Assembly: GCA_031283785.1 (NCBI GenBank)
Contig: JAITBC010000253.1
Span: forward strand, 1-10,950
Direction: 5' to 3'
Origin: Tannerella sp.
GTDB taxonomy: Bacteria > Bacteroidota > Bacteroidia > Bacteroidales > Tannerellaceae
DNA: 10,950 nt
In this document: positions 4,753-10,950 of the stretch, one piece after another
Layout of the letters: the number at the start of each line of letters is the position of its first letter
How positions within the stretch are numbered: position 1 is the stretch's first letter
The notes under the pieces: generated by a model
Database searches by the model: none
What the model was told of the DNA's origin: nothing
The model's input: only the letters and a program-made list of their open reading frames with translations
Translations under genes and position numbers: made by a program

Positions 4753-6027
4753 TTATCTGTTAGCTTTTTTACCATAGAGGGTTATTTCGGACAAACAGTT
4801 GGCATCGTCGAGCGTATAGTTTCCGCCGAACCCTTTGACGGCTTCGAAACGGAAACGGCGTGTCGGCTTTGTGTATTGCGGGTCGTCCGGATAGAAATAG
4901 GCCATGTCGCCGGCTTCTCCCATTCGCACAAACTCAATTTCGCTGAGTCCAACAGGGACGAGTATCTTATGTTCGTTAATCGGTTCGCTCCAGGAGGCGG
5001 TCTCGTCATCCCAGATATAGAGCCTGTATATACCGACGTTTTCGTACTGATAATACTGTCCACGGTTGACGTTTGCCAGGCCGCCGGAATGTCGTTGTAC
5101 GGTGATGATGCGGCTCAGTTCATAGTAATCTCCCATGTCGATAATGAAATTCCAGGGCATGTTGCCGTCCGCGCTTTTCCCCGTGCGGCCTCTTGAGTGT
5201 GTATGCATGAAGTTCAGGTTGTCGCCACGGTCGATGATATCGTCGATCACATAGCGGGCGCGTCCTTCCAGCCCGTCGCCGAAGCACATCGGGACGCCTC
5301 CTGTGGAATCGTTTGCGTTCGGCAGCACCCATTTGTCTTTCGGTATCTTGACGTCTTCCAGCAGCGTAAGTTGACCTGCGTCGATCGGTTCCGTTATGTT
5401 GCCGTAGGTGTCTTCCACCCTTACCCGGACGCTTACCGGTTCGTTCGACGACAGGTAAAGGTCGTTTATAAACCGGCGATCTTTTTCGAGGTTGGAAGCA
5501 AACACGTTCGTAAACGAATAAGGCGTTCCGTTTTGGGTATAACTGAAGTCTACGTATACGTTTATGTTTTGCGACAGCTCGTTTTCCCAGTTAATAAGGA
5601 AGGAGCTGAATCCGGATTTCACTACGATCGATTTTGCAACGCGCGTATAGGCCGGTTCCAGCGGGGTGACCCTGATCTCTACCGGTTCGGAGCGTATCCC
5701 GTTCCTGTTTACCGAATATAAAATGACGCTATATTCCTTCACCGAAGAAAACCCGTATACCGTCAGGGAATCTTTGTAATAAGACGAAGAGAACAGGAAT
5801 GTCTGGTTTTTTTCGTTCGTATACGTTGCTTCCACCTGGAGCAAATCTTCGTCGGCAGGGATTGTGTAATACAGTTTTGCTCCTCCGTAAAGCGGTTCAT
5901 AACTTATGTTCGAGACTTTGCCCGGAGGATTATCGCTTCCGGCGGGTTCGTATCTTCCTTCTTCCTTGCAGGCATTTGCGCATAACAGTAAGGAAAGTAT
6001 AAATAATAAATATTTCATTGTTTTCAT
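4753..6027 (-). CDS. DUF4959/DUF5126/DUF5000 surface lipoprotein (putative glycan-binding)
   Basis: A 424-residue lipoprotein. The signal peptide ends CANAC with C20 lipidated, and the next residues K-E-E fit the Lys-Asp/Glu-rich lipoprotein export signal that sends Bacteroidota lipoproteins to the outer face. Domains in order: a DUF4959-like beta-sandwich (about 22-125, with PPGKVSNISYEPLYGGAKL), a DUF5126-like module (about 126-228) and a C-terminal DUF5000 / F5/8-type-C-like domain (about 240-420, with WNFIIDMGDYYELSRI and a closing CLSEITLYG). The last fold commonly binds sugars, so surface glycan recognition is inferred. The frame opens at a TTG at 6057 that overlaps the susD stop. I chose the ATG at 6027 (23 nt after that stop) because it gives a normal signal peptide; the ATG at 6018 is also possible. 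This trio of domains is a standard partner of SusC/SusD pairs. Confidence 0.83.
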   Translation of the reverse strand: MKTMKYLLFILSLLLCANACKEEGRYEPAGSDNPPGKVSNISYEPLYGGAKLYYTIPADEDLLQVEATYTNEKNQTFLFSSSYYKDSLTVYGFSSVKEYSVILYSVNRNGIRSEPVEIRVTPLEPAYTRVAKSIVVKSGFSSFLINWENELSQNINVYVDFSYTQNGTPYSFTNVFASNLEKDRRFINDLYLSSNEPVSVRVRVEDTYGNITEPIDAGQLTLLEDVKIPKDKWVLPNANDSTGGVPMCFGDGLEGRARYVIDDIIDRGDNLNFMHTHSRGRTGKSADGNMPWNFIIDMGDYYELSRIITVQRHSGGLANVNRGQYYQYENVGIYRLYIWDDETASWSEPINEHKILVPVGLSEIEFVRMGEAGDMAYFYPDDPQYTKPTRRFRFEAVKGFGGNYTLDDANCLSEITLYGKKANR

Positions 6028-6050
6028 AAGTACATCATTTTTTATTTTTA

Positions 6051-8018
6051 TTACCAACCGGGATTCTGTATTAAATTACCATTTGTATTTAATTCTTCGA
6101 GATCGATAGGCCACAAGCAGTCGCGTATGGAGAATTTGCGTGTCTGCTTGGCTTCCAGCACGAAGAATGTTGTGGCAGCCGTTCCGTCGTGTTTCCATCC
6201 TGATACGGGAACGGAAAATTCGCGGACGGCTCTTTTGTGTCGATGCATATCCCAGAAACGGCTACCTTCAAAAGCAAACTCGACGCCTCTTTCCTGCAGG
6301 ATGATATCGCGTAAGCCTTCCTGCGTCCGGTGTTTATTTACGCTTTTGGCCAGCGTAGCATCCGACCACACGTTTTCCACGTTGGGGATGCCGGCGCGGC
6401 GGCGAATCTTATTAAGCAGATCGTATACTTCCTGCGACGGTCCGCCGTATTCGTTCAGGGCTTCGGCCTTCATCAGGTAGAGATCGGCCAGGCGGACGAT
6501 GGGGTACGGGTATTTTATGGTTCTCTGCCATGCTCCCGACTGCGATTCCGGGTGCACGAATTTTTTCAGAGCGATACCGGTACAATAATAGTCGGTGGAA
6601 TGAGTCGAGGAGTTGAATCCGCCGTCTTTCCCCTGATACATCATCGTGTTTATCCTTACGGTATGCGTGCGCCAGTAACCGCCGGTGATGACCATGTTCG
6701 CATAGAAACGCGGTTCGCGGTCAAGATACATCCGGAGCGTTTCCGAACCGGGTTGCATGATCCCGAAAAGTTCTCTGTATTCAGGGTCGGCAGCGCCGGG
6801 TGTGGTGACGATATCGAACATCTTATTTGCGTCGAACGTCAGGTCTTCGTCTGTCGGCAATCCGTTCTCCGTATAATACCTTTCAAGCGCCTGGTAAGTG
6901 GCGCCCATCCATTGCCATGAGAACTCGGCCGTGTTCGTTACGCCGTCGCCATAACCTGTTGGCAGGCGCATGTTCGTCGACGACGACAATTCGCCCTGAC
7001 CGTAATAGTTTATTCCCGAAAAACCCCATACTACTTCCTTATTCCACGGATCGCATATAACCATCCTGTTATTGTACAGCGTTTGCATGTTTTCCGCGTT
7101 CACCGCGAATGCCTCTGTGTCGTAAAGGAAAGGTTCTTTCTCGTAAGTATACAATGCTTTGCCGTTCGCTTCGGCTATCGTTATCGCTTCGGTAAGGGCA
7201 TCGATGGCCTGTTTCCATTTTTCATTGTTGTACTCCATCGGGAAGAACGGCTGTCCGTCGTGGTCGTAAAAGTCGCCGAAATACTCCCTGTTACCGTTGA
7301 AGAAAGGGCTTGCCCTGAAAAACAACACCCTTGCTTTGGCCGCTAAAGCGGCTATCCGGTCGACTTGTCCAAGGTCGTTTGCCGTAGCGCGTTCCTTAAG
7401 ATCAGGTATCGCCTCGTCCATCAAATTGATGATATAGTCGAAGCACTCGTCGATCTTTGTGCGCGACAGGAATAGATTCTCGCTCGATGCGTCGGGGTCA
7501 ATAATATTTTCCGCCGGCAACACGATAGGTCCGTATCTTTGTACCAGAAGCCAGCAATAGTATGCTTTCAGGAATTTGACCTGCGCTTTCCAGTCTTTGA
7601 TCTCCTGCTCGCTCATATCGCGCACGTTGTCGATATAATACAAAAATACTTCGCACTGGTTTAACCCCCTGTAAAGGTGTTTTGCGCCATCTGTTCCGGA
7701 CCATAATCCCAATATAGGAGAGCCTGTGTTCTGTAATCCACGCATAACCCGTATCGCTCGCAGGTTGCTCGAAGCATCGTTAAGGTCAAGACGGCCTATA
7801 AACTCGTCGCCCAGCGACCATGTCGTATTGTGCGTATCCGATTCATAAGGCAAGAAATTATAAACTCTGGCTAAGGCGTCGTAAGCGCTTTCCCTTTTCG
7901 TGAAAATCTCATCGAGTGTCAGCGTATTGTCGGGCACGACATCGAGATATTCGGCGCATGACGTCAATAATACTGCGCTCAGTATTATTCCGAATCGTAT
8001 TGATTTAAAAAATTTCAT
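6051..8018 (-). CDS. RagB/SusD family nutrient-uptake outer-membrane lipoprotein
   Basis: A 655-residue SusD-like protein, the lipid-anchored lid that caps the SusC channel and binds the oligosaccharide outside the cell. The signal peptide ends in the lipobox LLTSC with C21, followed by the typical CAEYLDVVP opening. The TPR-type helical core is seen at about 141-165 (KFLKAYYCWLLVQRYGPIVL) and in the C-terminal RagB/SusD domain: a LADLYLMKAEALNEYGG helix, NKIRRRAGIP, then ERGVEFAFEGSRFWDMHRH, and the characteristic C-terminus ending NPGW. It is somewhat longer than the common 500-600 residues, consistent with a complex glycan ligand, though this does not identify the ligand. Start ATG 8018 lies 19 nt after the susC-like stop, so the two are co-transcribed. 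Confidence 0.96.
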   Translation of the reverse strand: MKFFKSIRFGIILSAVLLTSCAEYLDVVPDNTLTLDEIFTKRESAYDALARVYNFLPYESDTHNTTWSLGDEFIGRLDLNDASSNLRAIRVMRGLQNTGSPILGLWSGTDGAKHLYRGLNQCEVFLYYIDNVRDMSEQEIKDWKAQVKFLKAYYCWLLVQRYGPIVLPAENIIDPDASSENLFLSRTKIDECFDYIINLMDEAIPDLKERATANDLGQVDRIAALAAKARVLFFRASPFFNGNREYFGDFYDHDGQPFFPMEYNNEKWKQAIDALTEAITIAEANGKALYTYEKEPFLYDTEAFAVNAENMQTLYNNRMVICDPWNKEVVWGFSGINYYGQGELSSSTNMRLPTGYGDGVTNTAEFSWQWMGATYQALERYYTENGLPTDEDLTFDANKMFDIVTTPGAADPEYRELFGIMQPGSETLRMYLDREPRFYANMVITGGYWRTHTVRINTMMYQGKDGGFNSSTHSTDYYCTGIALKKFVHPESQSGAWQRTIKYPYPIVRLADLYLMKAEALNEYGGPSQEVYDLLNKIRRRAGIPNVENVWSDATLAKSVNKHRTQEGLRDIILQERGVEFAFEGSRFWDMHRHKRAVREFSVPVSGWKHDGTAATTFFVLEAKQTRKFSIRDCLWPIDLEELNTNGNLIQNPGW

Positions 8019-8037
8019 AGTTACGGTAATTAAAACG

Positions 8038-10950
8038 TTAAAAATTTAATTGAATCCCAATATTATATCTCTTGTTGGGGGGATAACCTAATCCGGATCT
8101 TCCCATTTCAGGATCCCACAGTTTGAATTTACTCAACACAAATAAATTTTCCAGCGTCAGGTAAATGCGGCAGTTCTGCAGGCCTATTTTTTGCCATCCC
8201 CTCAAGTTATATCCGGCCTCCACCTGTTTCAATCGCATGAAAGAAGCGTCACGCAGCCACCATGAAGACTGTTGTGTGTTGTTTTCGATCGGTAAGGTCG
8301 ACAGGCGCGGCCAGAAAGCATATACGTTAGGATTCGTTTCGCTCCAGTAGTCGGCGGCGACTATTTCAAGTGCGTTTCTGCGGGCTACAAACGGAGCGAT
8401 CCCTTCCGTGCCGTCAACGCCGGGATTGATGAAGAACGATACCAGGCTGTTCCCCTGGAAAAAGAATGAAAAATCAAAATTTTTATAACCTGAAGATAAT
8501 CCGAATCCGTATTGTATTTTAGGTACGGTAGGATATCCGATCGGTACCCTGTCGTTATCATTGACGACGCCGTCGCCGTTTACATCTTTATATTTGATAT
8601 CTCCGGCCATGTATTGGCCGAAGTCCTGCTTCGGGGAGTTGTCGATTTCTTCCTGGTCGACAAACAGTCTTTCGGCAATCAGCCCCCATTCCTGTTTTAC
8701 GTTATGTCCCAGCCGTTTTCTGTATTCGTCGGGATAATCTTTTTCGTCCAGCAGAACATATTTGTTGTCGGAGTAGGTAAAGTTTACACGGCCGGTCATC
8801 CAGAAATCGGTGTTAAAGAAATGCTGGTAGTCGATAGAACCGTCGAATCCCCAGGCTTTTAATTTGCCGACATTACCGCTTACGGAGGATTCCAGCCCTG
8901 CCGTAGCCGGGAAATTCTCCCTTACCATATATATTTTGTCCCGGTCTTCCCCGAATAATTCGCCCTGTATTTTCAGTCTTTCTTTCATGAAATTAGCTTC
9001 TATGCCGGCGTTCCATTTCGTAGAAATCTCCCATGTGATATTTGGATTGGCATAACGGTTGATTCTGTAACCGCCGTAGGAGTTCATAAATGATTCTCCC
9101 CAGCGGTAGCCGTTGTCAATCGCCTGGTCGGGATTATATACCGCAATATCCGATAAATAGAAGAAACGGTCTTTTCTTTCTGCGATCGCATCGTTGCCGA
9201 TTCGTCCGATACTGCCTTTCAGTTTAAAGGTGCTTACGATATCACGCATGGAATCCCAGAAACGTTCGTTCGATATCAGCCATCCGCCGGCTATTGACGG
9301 ATAGAACCCGAATCGTTTACTGCCGTCGAATTTTTCCGATCCGTTGTAACCGAATGAAAACTCAAGGAAATAGCGCGAATCAAAGTCGTAAGTAAAACGG
9401 CCGGCAAGCCCGGTGTTTTTCTCCGGCAACGTTTCGTAAATAGACGTGCTGTTTCCTGCGGTTAACAGGTTTTCTTCCATTGTACTTACTAACATCGCTC
9501 CGACGTTATGAACGTCAAACTGCCGCGTCCATGTGGCACGGGCTTCGAAATAATATTTGAAAGTGGCATTACGTCCGGGTACTACGTCTCCGAGGTGAGC
9601 CTGCCCTGTATTTGGGTTAAGACACCACAGTTTATGTTCTCCCGTTATCCGGTTATAAGATTCCAGGTCGTAATAGAATGGGTTATATGTACGTGTGCTT
9701 GTGTATCTGGTCCAGTTATTGACGGAACCTTTTATTTGCACGCTCAACCCTTCGGTTATAAACTTCAAATCCTGCTTTAGCGTTGCCTGTGCCGTTATAT
9801 TGCTTTCATTACGGTCGGTATAGCCTCTTGTCATCTCTGCATAGGGGTTATATTTCCTGCCTCCGTATACATAGGTGTTGCCGAACAGCGTATGGGTAGT
9901 GTATTTATTGGCTTCGTCGGGTTCGTAAATGGCAGGAAAATCTACGGGATTACTGTTCATTATATTGTTGAATATGCCTGTTGTAGCGCTGGTGCGGTTG
10001 GAATCTTCAGGATCTTCCCATGGTCCCGTCTGCCTTTCAAAACGGCCGTGGACTTGCGTCTCAAGGACGGTCGTGGAAGTTAGTTTAAAATTAACGTTTG
10101 TACGAATATTGAAGCGGTTAATATTGATGTTCGAATTGTAATTGTTTCGGGGATCGACTTTCAACAATCCTGTTTCATGTTCGAACCCTCCGGCTACGTA
10201 ATATGTAGCGACCTGTCCTCCTCCCGACACATTAATATTCGCTTTGGTGTTCGTGGTCGAACTTTTGAATATCTCATCGTACCAGTTAACATTAGGATAA
10301 ATCATGGGGTTTTCTCCTGCGGCGGTAGACTGTATTTTCTGTTCGCTGTAATAAGCGCCGAGCAGGGGGTCTCTTGTCATTTGAGCTTCGTTGTACATGC
10401 GCATATATGTTACCCCGTCGACTAATTGCGGTATTTGTGTAGGAGTAGCAATGTGATTGTCTACGCGGACACTTAGTTTTACCGGGCCTTCAATACCTTT
10501 TTTCGTCGTTATGAGGATGATACCGTTTGCAGCGCGCGAGCCGTATAATACGGTAGCGGAAGCGTCTTTCAATACGGAAAAACTTTCTATGTCGTCGACT
10601 TGCAGGCGCGCCAGGTCTTCCGTCCCCATTTCAAAACCATCAATAAGGATGAGTGGGTCTGTCTTATAACCGAATGTAGTTACTCCGCGTATGAAGAATT
10701 GTGCATTATCCCTTCCCGGCTCGCCCGACGTCTGATACGAGATCAATCCGGGAATCCTGCCCGCCATGGCCGTAGTCAGGTTGGAAGAAGGTATTAGGAG
10801 GTCGGAAACCTTTACCGTTTCAATTGAAGCGACAACGCTTTGTTTCTTTTGCGTACCGAAAGCGACTACCGTCACTTCCTCAAGCATTTCAGCATCATCA
10901 TACAGGATGATTTCTATTACGTTGCGCTGGTCAATGACGTGGAACACCGA
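8038..10950 (-). CDS. SusC/RagA family TonB-linked outer-membrane protein (N-terminus beyond the window)
   Basis: The 970 visible residues are the bulk of a SusC-like TonB-dependent transporter that imports oligosaccharides across the outer membrane. The frame is open through the last base, so the signal peptide and most of the N-terminal carboxypeptidase-regulatory-like domain lie to the right. The visible part opens with the end of that domain, then the SusC TonB-box region (EEVTVVAFGTQKK, about residues 24-36). The plug follows (about 40-150), with AGRIPGLI and the SusC signature around PLILIDGFE, SVLKDASATVLYGSRAANG and ILITTKKG. The rest is a long beta-barrel with a DVNGDGVVNDNDR loop near residue 790 and a C-terminal aromatic strand ending NIGIQLNF, as barrel insertion needs. 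First visible gene of the operon. A GTG at 10947 is internal and not the start. Confidence 0.97.
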   Translation of the reverse strand, partial: SVFHVIDQRNVIEIILYDDAEMLEEVTVVAFGTQKKQSVVASIETVKVSDLLIPSSNLTTAMAGRIPGLISYQTSGEPGRDNAQFFIRGVTTFGYKTDPLILIDGFEMGTEDLARLQVDDIESFSVLKDASATVLYGSRAANGIILITTKKGIEGPVKLSVRVDNHIATPTQIPQLVDGVTYMRMYNEAQMTRDPLLGAYYSEQKIQSTAAGENPMIYPNVNWYDEIFKSSTTNTKANINVSGGGQVATYYVAGGFEHETGLLKVDPRNNYNSNININRFNIRTNVNFKLTSTTVLETQVHGRFERQTGPWEDPEDSNRTSATTGIFNNIMNSNPVDFPAIYEPDEANKYTTHTLFGNTYVYGGRKYNPYAEMTRGYTDRNESNITAQATLKQDLKFITEGLSVQIKGSVNNWTRYTSTRTYNPFYYDLESYNRITGEHKLWCLNPNTGQAHLGDVVPGRNATFKYYFEARATWTRQFDVHNVGAMLVSTMEENLLTAGNSTSIYETLPEKNTGLAGRFTYDFDSRYFLEFSFGYNGSEKFDGSKRFGFYPSIAGGWLISNERFWDSMRDIVSTFKLKGSIGRIGNDAIAERKDRFFYLSDIAVYNPDQAIDNGYRWGESFMNSYGGYRINRYANPNITWEISTKWNAGIEANFMKERLKIQGELFGEDRDKIYMVRENFPATAGLESSVSGNVGKLKAWGFDGSIDYQHFFNTDFWMTGRVNFTYSDNKYVLLDEKDYPDEYRKRLGHNVKQEWGLIAERLFVDQEEIDNSPKQDFGQYMAGDIKYKDVNGDGVVNDNDRVPIGYPTVPKIQYGFGLSSGYKNFDFSFFFQGNSLVSFFINPGVDGTEGIAPFVARRNALEIVAADYWSETNPNVYAFWPRLSTLPIENNTQQSSWWLRDASFMRLKQVEAGYNLRGWQKIGLQNCRIYLTLENLFVLSKFKLWDPEMGRSGLGYPPNKRYNIGIQLNF

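Noticed and set aside
5197..5721. 174-codon plus-strand ORF opposite the DUF4959/DUF5000 gene
   Set aside because: Antisense shadow with Val/Arg/Phe-rich composition and no recognisable feature.
6330..6920. 196-codon plus-strand ORF opposite the susD-like gene
   Set aside because: Antisense shadow of a highly conserved SusD coding region.
10945..10947. GTG as the start of the SusC-like gene
   Set aside because: It falls inside the N-terminal regulatory-like domain and the frame continues to the window end; a signal peptide and the rest of that domain must lie further right.

Overview
The window looks like a chromosomal segment of a Bacteroidota bacterium, most likely order Bacteroidales. 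The evidence is a SusC/SusD pair with companion lipoproteins of Bacteroidota-restricted DUF families, promoters of the Bacteroidota form (TTG, about 19 nt, TAnnTTTG), weak or absent Shine-Dalgarno sequences, and AT-rich spacers between genes of more moderate GC. I see no tRNA, rRNA, CRISPR array, transposase or integrase.

Left edge (1-142): a minus-strand promoter and the first six codons (MIKVGI) of a gene that runs out of the window to the left. Next (143-1233, minus strand) is a compact three-gene cluster: a YtxH-like small membrane protein with a glycine zipper, a two-helix membrane protein of the holin-superfamily-III / YqjE type, and a small basic unrecognised protein. It has its own promoter at 1261-1292. 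The order and the type of each product recall the enterobacterial yqjD-yqjE-yqjK cluster.

Middle (1416-2983, plus strand): a divergently transcribed gene for a Tat-exported Gfo/Idh/MocA-family NAD(P)-dependent oxidoreductase, with its own promoter and a strong intrinsic terminator. The shared control region (1234-1506) holds a GC-rich inverted repeat and a pair of 11-bp direct repeats.

Right (3007-10950, minus strand): the distal part of a polysaccharide-utilisation-type operon, in transcription order susC-like (5' end beyond the right edge), susD-like, a DUF4959/DUF5126/DUF5000 lipoprotein, and a DUF4998 lipoprotein, closed by an intrinsic terminator at 3007-3048. The expected working model is that the SusC-like TonB-dependent channel and its SusD-like lid import an oligosaccharide, and that the two further lipoproteins bind glycan at the cell surface. 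No glycoside hydrolase, lyase, sulfatase or regulator is visible, so the substrate cannot be named. Convergent terminators separate the oxidoreductase from this operon. Overall this is mostly a conventional region. The most distinctive item is the three-part architecture of the DUF4998 lipoprotein.
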